The notes below the pieces were generated by a model. The model had not been told where the DNA came from. It worked only from the letters and a program-made list of their open reading frames with translations, and made no database searches. The position numbers and the translations under genes were made by a program. DNA of 64,000 nucleotides. Origin: Thioalkalivibrio sp. AKL19 (GTDB taxonomy: Bacteria; Pseudomonadota; Gammaproteobacteria; Ectothiorhodospirales; Ectothiorhodospiraceae). The number at the start of each line of letters is the position of its first letter. The first letter of the stretch is position 1. Location: NCBI RefSeq assembly GCF_000420165.1, contig NZ_ATUK01000010.1, forward strand, positions 496,001-560,000, in the 5' to 3' direction. This document shows positions 9,448 to 19,400 of the stretch, piece by piece.

Positions 9448-9974
9448 TGCCGGGCCAGCGTGCGATGCGCGCCGGGTTCGCCGGCGCGGTGCTGTTCCTG
9501 TCCGTCGCCGCCCTCACGGGCTGCGACGGGTTTGACGGGGCCTCCTCCGGGACACCCGACCACCTCGAGCGCACCACGGACCCGGAGGTCCTCCAGCGCG
9601 GGGAACACCTCTACCAGGAGCACTGCATCGCCTGCCACGGGGCCCAGCGCGAGGGCGCCGAGAACTGGCGCCAGCGCAACCCCGACGGCACCCTGCCGCC
9701 GCCCCCTCTGGATGGCAGTGCCCACACCTGGCACCACCCCTACTGGCAGCTGAAGGACATGATCCGCTATGGGGCCGAGGCGCGTGGCGGGGCCATGCCC
9801 AGCTTCGAGGACACGCTCTCGGAGGAGGACGTCGAGGCGATCATCGCCTGGCTGCAATCGCACTGGCCAGACGAGATCTTCGAGGCCTGGAAACGCTACG
9901 ACCGCAACCATCCGACCCAGGCGGACTGGGAGGAGGCCATGGGCGAACCCTGGGTCACCCACCCCGACGATTGA
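9447..9974 (+). CDS. Lipoprotein class I cytochrome c
   Basis: A 175-residue monohaem cytochrome. Signal sequence with lipobox ending at Cys26 (AALTGC), haem-binding CIACH at 60-64 and a likely axial methionine in GGAMPSF. It is therefore probably a membrane-tethered periplasmic electron carrier. The C-terminal 40 residues (after the helix IIAWLQSHWPDEI) extend beyond a minimal cytochrome c and are Trp-rich. It overlaps the upstream amphipathic repeat protein by one base. Similar small cytochromes are common in sulfur oxidisers; the partner redox enzyme is not visible here. Confidence 0.85.
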   Translation: MPGQRAMRAGFAGAVLFLSVAALTGCDGFDGASSGTPDHLERTTDPEVLQRGEHLYQEHCIACHGAQREGAENWRQRNPDGTLPPPPLDGSAHTWHHPYWQLKDMIRYGAEARGGAMPSFEDTLSEEDVEAIIAWLQSHWPDEIFEAWKRYDRNHPTQADWEEAMGEPWVTHPDD

Positions 9975-10100
9975 TGCGTAGCTCCCGCCGTGGCCCTACA
10001 ATAGCCACGGAATGGCACGGCCCGCGCCCCCGTCTTCCGGATGAGACGCCACCGCGCATACCGGCTGGCAGGGAACGCAGCGTAATCAAGACGGCCGGGA

Positions 10101-12224
10101 GTGGCCCATGCAGGACATCCAGAAGTGCAAACACCGTCTCGCCACCCGGGGGTGCGTGTGAATCGACGCGCGCACGACTTCGCGGCGGATAGCGAACGGG
10201 ACCGCTTGCAGACACTGGTCGAGCAGGAGCGCGTGGCACGCCGCCAGGCCGAGACCCTCGCCGAGACCCGCCTGCAGGACGTCTACGCCAAGCAGCAGCA
10301 GATCGAGCTGCTCAACACCATTGCCTCCACGGCCAACCAGTCGGACTCCATCGCCCATGTGCTGCGCGCGGCGCTGGCGGCGATCGGTCGCTATCTCGAC
10401 TGGCCCGTGGGGCATGCCTACCTGGCCCGGCATAACGAGAAAACCGGCTACAGCCAGCTGACCCCCACCGGCATCTGGCATCTGGCCTGCGCAGAACCGA
10501 TCAGCGCATTCCGCGACAGCACCGAGAACATGACCTTTGCCAGCGACGAGGGCCTGCCCGGCCGCGTCCTCGGCAACAGCGAACCGGCCTGGATCGAAGA
10601 CTTGTCCGCGGACGACAACTTCCCGCGCGCGCCACAGGCGGCGGCCAGCGGCCTGCGCTCCGGGTTCGCCTTCCCGGTCATGGTCGGCCAGGAGGTCGCC
10701 TGCGTCCTCGAGTTCTTCGCCACCGAGCGCACCACCACCGACCCCGATCTGCTCCGGCTGATGTGGCAGATCGGCGTGCAGCTCGGCCGCGTCATCGAGC
10801 GCAACCGCCACGAGGAACGCCTGCTCCACAATGCGTCCCACGACCAACTGACCGGGCTTCCCAACCGGCGCCTGTTCCACGACCGGCTGGCCCATGCCAT
10901 TGCCCGCGCCACGCGCGAACCCTTCAACCTGTTCGCGGTGCTGTTCGTGGACATCGACCGCTTCAAGGTCGTCAACGACAGCCTGGGCCACCCGGCCGGC
11001 GACGAACTGCTGGTGCGGGTCGGGCGACGCCTGCTGAACGCCCTGCGCCAGAACGACACCGTTTCGCGGCCCAAGGGGGACGACGCGACCCGCCCGGACG
11101 ACACCCTCGCGCGCCTGGGCGGCGACGAATTCACCATCCTGCTGGAGGGCCTGCACGAACCGGTGGACGCCCTGCGTGTGGCCGAACGCCTGCAGGCCGT
11201 GCTGCACGAGCCGTTCTCCCTCTCCGGGCAGGACGTCTACGTAACCGTCAGCATCGGCATCGCCACCCGGCCCTACGGCCAGAGCTGCCCCATCCGGGCG
11301 AATGGCGAGGTGGACGACCCGGCCCGACCGGCCACGCCCGACGACCTGATGCGCGAGGCGGACATGGCGATGTACCGCGCGAAGTCGCTGGGCAAGGCCC
11401 GTTGCGAATTCTGCGACCCGGGCATGCAGACCCAGGCGCTGCAAAGTCTGGCGCTGGAGACCGACCTGCGCCACGCGGTGGAACGCGGCGACTTCATCGT
11501 CCACTTCCAGCCCATCATGTCCCTCGCCGAGGACCGCATCACCGGCTTCGAGGCCCTGGTACGCTGGGAGCGCAATGGCGAACTGGTACCGCCCGACCAC
11601 TTCATCCCGATCGCCGAGGACACCGGGCAGGTCCACCTGATCGACATGCTGGTGTTCTACACCGCCTGCCGGCAGCTGATGCAGTGGAACACCGAGTTCC
11701 CGGACACACCGCTGACCATCAGCACTAACCTCTCGGCCCGCCAGCTCACACGACCGGAACTGGTCGACGAGGTGCAGACCATACTCGAGGGCACGGGCGC
11801 CCCGGCCGCACAGGTTCGCCTGGAGATCACCGAGACGGCGACCCTCGGCAACTTGGACGAACTGATCGAGACCCTGCACCGCCTGAAGGCGCTGGGCGTC
11901 AGCCTGGCAATGGACGACTTCGGCACGGGCTACTCGTCGCTCAGCTACCTGCACCGCCTGCCGCTGGACATCCTCAAGATCGACCGCAGCTTCGTGGCCG
12001 GGCTGGATCGCGACGAATACAGCCAGCGTCTCGTGCAGACCGTGATCCACATGGCCCGCAACCTGGGTCTTGAGGCCGTGGCCGAGGGCGTGGAGAGCCA
12101 CACCCACGCCGCGACGCTGCGTGCCCTCGGCTGCACCTTCGCGCAGGGCTACTACTATTCCCCGCCGGTGGATGCAGCACGGGCCGGCGCACTACTGGAC
12201 GCCCCGGGCCGGACGCGCCTTTGA
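10101..12224 (+). CDS. GAF-GGDEF-EAL c-di-GMP signalling protein
   Basis: About 707 residues if it starts at GTG 10101; another GTG at 10158 is equally possible. A short coiled coil (about 30-60) leads into a GAF domain (about 65-220). A diguanylate cyclase domain follows, with intact LGGDEF and an inhibitory RxxD site (RPDD) five residues before it, then an EAL phosphodiesterase domain with EALVRW and DDFGTGYSSL, all apparently catalytic. The GGDEF domain carries two extra loops, before the I-site and after the SIGIATR strand, longer than in typical members. No membrane segments are seen. A TACAAT sequence at 9997-10002 inside a small dyad may be its promoter. Confidence 0.9.
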   Translation: MAHAGHPEVQTPSRHPGVRVNRRAHDFAADSERDRLQTLVEQERVARRQAETLAETRLQDVYAKQQQIELLNTIASTANQSDSIAHVLRAALAAIGRYLDWPVGHAYLARHNEKTGYSQLTPTGIWHLACAEPISAFRDSTENMTFASDEGLPGRVLGNSEPAWIEDLSADDNFPRAPQAAASGLRSGFAFPVMVGQEVACVLEFFATERTTTDPDLLRLMWQIGVQLGRVIERNRHEERLLHNASHDQLTGLPNRRLFHDRLAHAIARATREPFNLFAVLFVDIDRFKVVNDSLGHPAGDELLVRVGRRLLNALRQNDTVSRPKGDDATRPDDTLARLGGDEFTILLEGLHEPVDALRVAERLQAVLHEPFSLSGQDVYVTVSIGIATRPYGQSCPIRANGEVDDPARPATPDDLMREADMAMYRAKSLGKARCEFCDPGMQTQALQSLALETDLRHAVERGDFIVHFQPIMSLAEDRITGFEALVRWERNGELVPPDHFIPIAEDTGQVHLIDMLVFYTACRQLMQWNTEFPDTPLTISTNLSARQLTRPELVDEVQTILEGTGAPAAQVRLEITETATLGNLDELIETLHRLKALGVSLAMDDFGTGYSSLSYLHRLPLDILKIDRSFVAGLDRDEYSQRLVQTVIHMARNLGLEAVAEGVESHTHAATLRALGCTFAQGYYYSPPVDAARAGALLDAPGRTRL

Positions 12225-12259
12225 CGCCCGCGGGCCTGCCGCAAGCAAAAGCAAGGCCC

Positions 12260-15019
12260 TCAGACAGCCTGCAGCGCCACACCGCGCCGGCGCGCCAGCA
12301 CCCGGCGCACCACCAGCTTCTCCAGCTCCACAATCACGAACACCGCCAGACCAAAAGCCAGAATACGCGCCCAGTCGTCAGCACCAATCGCCGTGGTACC
12401 GAACAGCGTGTGCAGCAACGGCACGTAGGTAAACGCCAGCTGCAGCAGCACCAGCACCCCGATCGCCAGCCACATAGCGCGCGAACGGAACAGCTCGCCG
12501 CGCGGCAGGACCGGCTGGTGGATCAACCGGAGGTTCAGCAGGTAGAACGCCTGCCCCGCCACCAGGGTGTTGATCGCCACGGTGCGCGCGACCTCGTCGG
12601 CCACCCCGGCCACCATCTCCATGTAGACGAAATGTCCGAAGGTCCCGGCCCATAGCAGCAGCGCGACAAACGGGATGCGCCAGAGCAGGAAGCCGGACAG
12701 CAGCGGCGTATCCGGGGCGCGCGGCGGACGCTGCATCACGCCCGGCTCCGCGCGCTCGAAGGCCAGCGCCATCGCCAGCGTCACCGAGGTGACCATGTTG
12801 ACCCACAGCACCTGCACCGGGGTCAGCGGCAGGGCCAGCCCCATCAGGATCGCCATCATGATGGTCAGCGACTGTCCGGCGTTGGTCGGCAGCATGTGCA
12901 GGATGGCCTTGCGGATATTGTCGTAGACCGTGCGGCCCTCCTCGACCGCATGGGCGATGGAGGCAAAGTTGTCATCCGCCAGCACCATCTCCGATGCCTC
13001 CTTGGCCGCCTCGGTGCCCTTGCCACCCATGGCCACACCGACATCCGCCCGCTTCAGCGCCGGGGCATCATTGACCCCGTCCCCGGTCATCGCCACGATG
13101 CGCCCGCCCTGCTGCAGGGCCCGCACCAGGCGCAGCTTGTGCTCCGGCGAGGTCCGCGCAAAGACATCCGTGCGCTCCGCAAGCTCCGCCAGATCGGCAT
13201 CGTCCAGCGCATCCAGCTCGTGACCGGCGCGTGCCTCGGCCTCGCGCCCCAGGCCGAGCTGCTCGCCGATCGCCCGCGCCGTTGCCAGGTGGTCGCCGGT
13301 GATCATCTTCACGTCGATACCGGCCGCGCGGCAGTCGGCCACCGCACGGATCGCCTCGTCGCGTGGCGGGTCGATGATCCCCAGCAATGCCAGCAGGGTG
13401 AAGCCACCAGTCTCGACATCGTCAAAGCGCAGCTCGCCTCCATTGGGTTCGGCCTCGCGTACCGCGACCGCCAGCAGGCGCTGGCCCCGGGCCGCCACGT
13501 CCTCCATCCCCGCATGCCAGCATTCCGCATCCAGCGCCGCCCGGGTGTGGCCATCCACCTGCTGCTCGCTGCAAAGCTCCAGCACGCGCTCGGGCGCCCC
13601 CTTCAGGAAGATCCGGGCATGGCCCTCGTGGTCATGGTGCAGCGTGGCCATGTAGCGGTGATCCGACTCGAACGGGATCACGTCGGTGCGCGGCAGGCGT
13701 TCGCCTTCCAGGTGCGGATCCAGCCCGGCCTTGCGCGCGAGGGTAATCAGGGCGCCCTCGGTCGGGTCGCCCTCCATCACCCAGTCGCCATCCCTCTCGT
13801 AGAGCCGCGCATCGTTGCACAGCAACCCCACCCGCAGGACCTCCCGCAACAATGGGTCGTCTTCCGGGTCGACATCGCGGTCGTCCTCGGAGAAATGCCC
13901 CTGCGGCGCGTAGCCGACGCCACTGACATGGATCTCGCGAGTGGCCGTGCGCAGGGTCTGCGCGGTCATCTCGTTGCGTGTGAGCGTGCCGGTCTTGTCG
14001 GAGCAGATCGCGGAGACCGAACCCAGGGTCTCCACCGCCGGCAGGCGGCGGATGATGGCATTGCGCCGCGCCATCTTCTGCACCCCGATGGCCAGTGCGA
14101 TGGTCATGATCGCGGGCAGCCCCTCGGGGATGGTCGACACCGCCAGGCTCGCCGCGGCCAGGAACATCTCGTCCAGCGGATAGCTGCGCACCCAGAAACC
14201 GAAGGCGAAGGTGGCCATCGCGATCACCACGATCACCGCCGCCAGCCAGCGGCCAAACTGCTCCATCTGCCGGACCAGCGGCGTCTCCAGTCCCTCGACC
14301 TCGCCGAGCATGGTGGAGATGCGCCCGATCTCGGTGTGCTCGCCAGTAGCCACCACCACGCCCGTACCACGACCAAAGGCCACCAGCGTTCCGGAGAACG
14401 CCATGCCGCGGCGGTCTCCAAGGTCCGCGTCCGGTTCCACTGCGGCGGTATCCTTCTCCACCGCCACCGACTCCCCGGTCAGCACCGCCTCTTCCAGGCG
14501 CAGGTTCTTGACCTCGAACAGGCGCAGATCGGCGGGTACCCGATCCCCGGCCTGCAGATGCACGACATCCCCGGGCACCAGCTGCTCGGCCGGGATCTCG
14601 CGGCGCTCGCCCCCGCGTGTGACCAGCGCACGCGGGGAGAGCATGCGACGAATGGCGTCCAGCGCCTTTTCCGCCTTGCCCTCCTGGACGAATCCGATCA
14701 GCGTGTTGATCAGGACCACGGCCAGGATCACGCCGGTATCCACCCAGTGGCCCAGCAGCGCCGTCCCCAGTGCCGCCACCAGCAGGATATAGATCAGCAC
14801 ATTGTGGAAATGGCGCAGGAAGCGTCGGAGAACGCCGGCCCGTTCGGGCGGGCGCAACTGGTTGGGACCGTAGTGGGCCAGACGCTCCTCGGCCGTGTCA
14901 GCCGTCAGGCCCTCGCGCGCAGACCCCCAATGCTCGAGGGCCTCCTCCGCCTTCCGGCCGTGCCATGCGGGGGGCTCCTGGGTCTCGCCCGGATCGGTGG
15001 GGTCGGGGGCTTCGGCCAT
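12260..15019 (-). CDS. P2-type cation-transporting P-type ATPase
   Basis: A 919-residue ion pump of the PacL/SERCA-like group. Visible in order: N-terminal cation ATPase domain, TGES actuator motif, PEGLP in helix 4, phosphorylation site CSDKTGTLT (Asp341), nucleotide-domain KGAPE, MITGDH, and TGDGVNDAPALK, then six C-terminal helices. The helix 4 glutamate is kept, but helix 5 reads NAGQ where SERCA has NVGE, and helix 6 reads NMVTS where SERCA has NLVTD. Two acidic calcium ligands are therefore replaced, and the ion is uncertain. An upstream in-frame ATG (15052) could add 11 residues. It is convergent with the GGDEF-EAL gene. Confidence 0.88.
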   Translation of the reverse strand: MAEAPDPTDPGETQEPPAWHGRKAEEALEHWGSAREGLTADTAEERLAHYGPNQLRPPERAGVLRRFLRHFHNVLIYILLVAALGTALLGHWVDTGVILAVVLINTLIGFVQEGKAEKALDAIRRMLSPRALVTRGGERREIPAEQLVPGDVVHLQAGDRVPADLRLFEVKNLRLEEAVLTGESVAVEKDTAAVEPDADLGDRRGMAFSGTLVAFGRGTGVVVATGEHTEIGRISTMLGEVEGLETPLVRQMEQFGRWLAAVIVVIAMATFAFGFWVRSYPLDEMFLAAASLAVSTIPEGLPAIMTIALAIGVQKMARRNAIIRRLPAVETLGSVSAICSDKTGTLTRNEMTAQTLRTATREIHVSGVGYAPQGHFSEDDRDVDPEDDPLLREVLRVGLLCNDARLYERDGDWVMEGDPTEGALITLARKAGLDPHLEGERLPRTDVIPFESDHRYMATLHHDHEGHARIFLKGAPERVLELCSEQQVDGHTRAALDAECWHAGMEDVAARGQRLLAVAVREAEPNGGELRFDDVETGGFTLLALLGIIDPPRDEAIRAVADCRAAGIDVKMITGDHLATARAIGEQLGLGREAEARAGHELDALDDADLAELAERTDVFARTSPEHKLRLVRALQQGGRIVAMTGDGVNDAPALKRADVGVAMGGKGTEAAKEASEMVLADDNFASIAHAVEEGRTVYDNIRKAILHMLPTNAGQSLTIMMAILMGLALPLTPVQVLWVNMVTSVTLAMALAFERAEPGVMQRPPRAPDTPLLSGFLLWRIPFVALLLWAGTFGHFVYMEMVAGVADEVARTVAINTLVAGQAFYLLNLRLIHQPVLPRGELFRSRAMWLAIGVLVLLQLAFTYVPLLHTLFGTTAIGADDWARILAFGLAVFVIVELEKLVVRRVLARRRGVALQAV

Positions 15020-15100
15020 GGGCAACGCCTTTTTGTATCTACGTCGCCCCATCGTCACCCGGTACCCGGGGGCCGGCAAGCCCCCGGGCGATCCGGCGGC

Positions 15101-15643
15101 TCAGAACTGCATGCCGACCTTGCCCATCACGCGCATGTTGTCGGCATCCGCGCGGCGGCCATCGAAACGATCGCTCTCGGTAAACTGATAGCGGGCCTCC
15201 AGCCCCAGGAACCACTGTTGGTCCAGCTGGTATTTCAGGCTGCCACCCACCTGGGCCGCCCACAGGCCATTCGTGTCGTCATCCAGCTTGGCGCGCACGT
15301 AGCCGATACCCGGACCGAACCCCAGCGACAGCCGTTCGTTCGGCTCGAACATCCAGTGGCTGTTGACCTCGGCACTGGTCATTTTCAGCGGGTCGTCGCT
15401 ATAGCGGCTCACACTCAGATGGTGGCGCAGCACGCCCGTGGCTGGCTGGAACAGCTGGCAGTTGGCACCGATCTCGACGCCGTAGGCGCCATCGCTGCTC
15501 GCATCCGACAGATCCGGCGAGACCACTCCGCCCATCAGCGCCACGCTGGGCTCCATGCCGCGTTCCACCGCGCTGGCCTGGGCAAATGGCATGACCGCCA
15601 TCGCGCCCAGGGCGCACATCACCATCGTCTTCCGGTACTGCAT
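15101..15643 (-). CDS. Outer-membrane beta-barrel protein
   Basis: A 180-residue protein with a signal peptide (cleavage near AQA-SA, about residue 23), alternating polar and hydrophobic strands and a C-terminal aromatic (GMQF) as in BAM-assembled barrels. The size suggests an 8-stranded OmpA/OmpW-like or PagL-like porin-family barrel; no more exact assignment is made. ATG 15643 has a near-perfect AGGAGGTG ribosome-binding site, making earlier in-frame methionines unlikely. A CRP/FNR-type palindrome lies about 60 bases upstream of the start. Confidence 0.8.
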   Translation of the reverse strand: MQYRKTMVMCALGAMAVMPFAQASAVERGMEPSVALMGGVVSPDLSDASSDGAYGVEIGANCQLFQPATGVLRHHLSVSRYSDDPLKMTSAEVNSHWMFEPNERLSLGFGPGIGYVRAKLDDDTNGLWAAQVGGSLKYQLDQQWFLGLEARYQFTESDRFDGRRADADNMRVMGKVGMQF

Positions 15644-15697
15644 GGGGCACCTCCTGATCAGCATGAATAAGAAAACCCTAATGGTAGACCAGCCTGT

Positions 15698-15713
15698 CGT
15701 GATCTTCATCACG
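15698..15713 (-). promoter_or_regulatory. CRP/FNR-family binding site upstream of the barrel gene
   Basis: CGTGAT-N4-ATCACG is a perfect 6-bp-arm dyad that fits both the GTGA-N6-TCAC core of CRP and the GAT-N4-ATC core of FNR. If TTATTC at 15670-15665 (minus strand) is the -10 element, the site is centred near -45, close to a class II activator position. It is about 230 bases from the HiPIP start, so it more likely serves the barrel gene. Confidence 0.45.
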
Positions 15714-15935
15714 TCACACGGAACCCGACGCACGGCATGGAATTTTTTTCGGGGCCACTGCATCCCCTTGCCGGAGCTCGGCCGCGGTGCCCTGCCCGGA
15801 CCCCTGCAGAAATCGAGGGAACCCTCGGCGGCCGCAGCGCTCGAAAGCAGTGAACGCGCACAGCCCGGGCGTGCGCGGTTCGCTCTGAAGCAGCAACAAG
15901 AACAATCATCCACTCATAAGCAAACGGAGGACCTC

Positions 15936-16250
15936 ATGTCCGATCAACCGAATGCGAACCGTCGTAAATTCCTGCGTCAGGCATCCGCTGCCGTGGCCGC
16001 CATCCCGGTGGTCAGCATGGTGGGCATCTCCTCGGCCAAGGCTGATACGAAGGCCGAAGACGGCCATGCCCACAACTACGTCAACAACGCCGCAGACGCC
16101 GATCACGCGGACTACTCCGAAGGCGAGAAGTGCAAGAACTGCGCCTTCTGGGGCGGTGGCGATGCCGAATGGGGCCAGTGCTTCCACGCCGACTTCCAGG
16201 GTGTTCAGGTGAACGCCGAAGGCTGGTGTGACGAGTACGTCGGCGCCTGA
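15936..16250 (+). CDS. High-potential iron-sulfur protein (HiPIP)
   Basis: A 104-residue periplasmic [4Fe-4S] electron carrier. The N-terminus has a twin-arginine signal (NRRKFLRQA, 9-17), consistent with export of a folded cofactor-loaded protein. Four cysteines at 66, 69, 82 and 98 follow the HiPIP pattern CxxC-x12-C-x15-C, with the usual aromatic residues around them. HiPIPs carry electrons between the bc1 complex and reaction centres or terminal oxidases in purple sulfur bacteria and their chemotrophic relatives. ATG 15936 has GGAGG upstream. It is monocistronic and followed by a strong hairpin. Confidence 0.95.
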   Translation: MSDQPNANRRKFLRQASAAVAAIPVVSMVGISSAKADTKAEDGHAHNYVNNAADADHADYSEGEKCKNCAFWGGGDAEWGQCFHADFQGVQVNAEGWCDEYVGA

Positions 16251-16261
16251 TCCCGACCCTC

Positions 16262-16290
16262 GCGTCCGGCCCGCCTTCCGGGCCGGACGC
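16262..16290 (+). terminator. Hairpin terminator after the HiPIP gene
   Basis: A perfect 12-bp GC-rich stem (GCGTCCGGCCCG / CGGGCCGGACGC) with a 5-base loop begins 11 bases after the stop codon. The tail TTCGTCGT is only moderately T-rich, so it may also stabilise the mRNA end. Confidence 0.65.
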
Positions 16291-16483
16291 TTCGTCGTCC
16301 CGGCCGCTCCGCCCGCGGCTTGCATCCCCTCCACACATCCCCGCAAGCTAGACCCCTGATTTCGTAGACCGGTCCCGGCAACAGCCCCGTGCGGCCGAAA
16401 GGAAGCTGCGTGTCCGACCCGTTCTCCCGGCTTGCCCGCATCACCGCCGGTGATCCATACCCCGGTTCGCGGCGAGCCCACTG

Positions 16484-19400
16484 ATGGATCTCTCGCCCGG
16501 CGGCTTCACGGTCCTCTACCTGGCCTACGGCCTGGCCTTCTTCGCGCTGGGGGTGGTCGCACTGGTGCTCCCCCGCGGTGACGGCACACTGCCGTTTGCC
16601 CGATACTTCTGGCTGCTGGCCCTGTTCGGCCTGATCCACGGTGCGTACGAATTCCTGCAAGCCGCAGGCTTTCACTATCCGCCGGCGCGCTCGGTGTGGC
16701 TCAACGCCACCTGGCAGTTGTTCTCCTACGTACCGCTGCTGGAGTTCGGGCGCCGTGCCCTGGTCGCGAGCCAGCCACGCATCCGGCTCGATGCCCTGTG
16801 GTTGTACCCGGTCCTCGCCGCCGGAATGCTGCTGGTGATCGGCATCGCCGACGACCCGGGACGTGGCCTGGCCAACGGCGGACGCTACCTGGTCGGCTTC
16901 CCGGGGGCACTGCTGACCGGTCTGGCCTTCTGGTTCGTGCTGCGGCAACGCCGTCGGCGGGCGGTCGAATCCGGCGATCAGGCCCGGCATTATCCGGCCG
17001 TGACCCTCCTGGCTCTCGCCTTTCTGGGTTACGCACTGCTCACCCCGTTTCCGGGAACCCTGGATCCGGCCCTGCCGGGCTGGCTGCCCACCCAAGGCGA
17101 CTTCCTCGAGACAAGCGGGCTGCCCGTGCAGCTGCTGCGCATGTTCACCGCCATCCTCGCCGCCATCGGGCTGATGACCCTGACCCGCTCGCTGGGCACC
17201 CAGCAGGGCGACGACCTGCTGCGCATCCTCGATACCCTCAATGGCTTCGTCTATCGCTGCCGCAACAATCCACAGTGGGACGTGATCAACATCGAGGGTT
17301 CGCTGGAAGAACTGTCGGGCCACCCGCAGACCCGGTTCTTCCAGGAACACCGGACCCTCGGCGACCTGGTCCACCCGGACGATCGCGAACGCGTCTGGCA
17401 GGAGGTCTCGGAAGGCCTGCAGCGCGACGGCCAGTTCCAGGTCCAGTGGCGTCTGGTCCAGCGTGACGGCGGCCTGCGCTGGGTCTTCGAACGCGGGGCC
17501 GGCCACTACGACGCGCGCGGCCGGCTGCAGTATCTCCAGGGGCACGTCGTCGATGCCGACGAGCTCGTCACCACCAGCGAGCGCCTGCGAGCCAAGACCG
17601 ACGAACTGGAGGCCTTCCGCTCCACTCTCGACCTGACCCTGGATGCGGTGTTCCTGTTCGATGTGGAGACCCTGCGCTTCATCTACGTCAACCAGGGCGC
17701 GGTGGACCAGACCGGCATCCCGCGCGAGGAACTGCTGCAGCTACATCCCTATGACATCAAGCCGGACTACCCCGAGCCGCGCTTTCGCCAGCTGGTCGAG
17801 CCCCTGCGCCGGGGCGAGCGCGACCAGTTCCGCTTCGAGACCAGCCACCGCCACCGCGACGGCGTCGAGGTTCCAGTCGAGATCTCCCTGCAGCTCGTCG
17901 CCCCGCGCGGCGAGACGGCCCGCTACGTGGCCATCTCGCACGACATCACCCAGCGCAAGCGCAACGAGAAGGCCCTGCTGCAGGCCCTCTCGGAACTGGA
18001 AGCCTCGCGCGACGAGCAGGCGCGCCTGCTGGAACTGACCCGGCGCGAGCAGGGCCGCATGGCCGCGCTGCTCTCGGCCATGAGCATCGGCATCCTGTTC
18101 GAGGACCGCGACGGACGGGTGGAGTACGTGAACCCGGCCTTCCGCCGGATGTGGGCCATCGCCAGCGAGGTGGAACTGGTCGGCCGCCCCTCGCGCGAGG
18201 TGCTGGAGCACTCCACCCACCGCTTCGCACGGCCGGACCACGCCTCGCGCCACGTCCTGCACGTGCTGGACACCCACGAAATCAGCGAACGCTTCGAGGT
18301 CGACCTGTACGACGGGCGCATCCTCACCCAGGTCTCCTACCCGGTCCACGATACCGACGAACGCTCCATCGGACGCCTGTGGCTGTACGAGGACGTGACC
18401 CACGAACGCCAGACCGCCCAGCAACTGGTCTACCTCGCCGAGCACGACGCGCTGACCGGGCTGTACAACCGCCATCACTTCCAGAAGCGCCTGGAACGCG
18501 CGATTCACAGCGAGCGCCGTCGCAACGGGCGCTTCGCCCTTTTGTACTTCGATCTCGACGAATTCAAGACCATCAACGACACCTTCGGCCACCGGGCCGG
18601 CGATACCGTGCTGGTGCGCGCCGCCGGCGAGATCGCCGCCCTGGTGCGTAGCCAGGACATCTTTGCCCGCCTGGGCGGTGACGAGTTCGCGATCCTGGTG
18701 GACCGCGAATCGGATCAGGAGCCGATCGAACTGGCCGAACGCGTCGGCCGCGCGATCTCCGCGATCCCGTTCCGCTTCCGTGGCCAGAACTACCGCCTCA
18801 CCGCCAGCATCGGCATTGCCCACTACCCCGAGCACGGCGACAACGTCGAGGACCTCGTGGCGCATGCCGACACCGCGATGTACCAGGCCAAGGACCTGGG
18901 CAAGAACACCTGGGCGGTGTTCGACCGCAGTCGCAACACCGCCGAGCACATGCTGGAGCGGATGTCGTGGAGCCAGCGCATCGGCACCGCGCTGGAACGG
19001 GGCCACTTCGAGCTGCACTACCAGGGCATCTACACCATCGACGGGCGCCACATGCACCACATGGAGGCCCTGGTCCGCATGCGCGACCCGACCAGCCCGG
19101 AGGAGCTCACCATGCCCGGCCAGTTCATTCCCATCGCCGAGAAAACCGGGCAGATCCTCGACATCGACCGCTGGGTGATCCGCGAGAGCATCGCGCGCCT
19201 GGCCGATGACGCGGCCATCCCCGGCATCGCGATCAACATCTCCGGGCGCAGCTTCGACGAACCCGGGCTCCCGCACTACATCGCCCAGCAGCTCGAACAG
19301 CACGCCGTCGAGCCTCGCCGGCTGATCATCGAACTGACCGAGACCGCCGCGGTCTCCGAGATGCAAGATGCCCAGCGCTTCATCGAGGCGCTGCAGCACA

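Noticed and set aside
12896-15670. A 924-codon plus-strand open frame
   Set aside because: It is antisense to the P-type ATPase, whose DKTGT, TGES and GDGVND motifs are on the other strand; the product is His/Arg-rich low-complexity shadow sequence.
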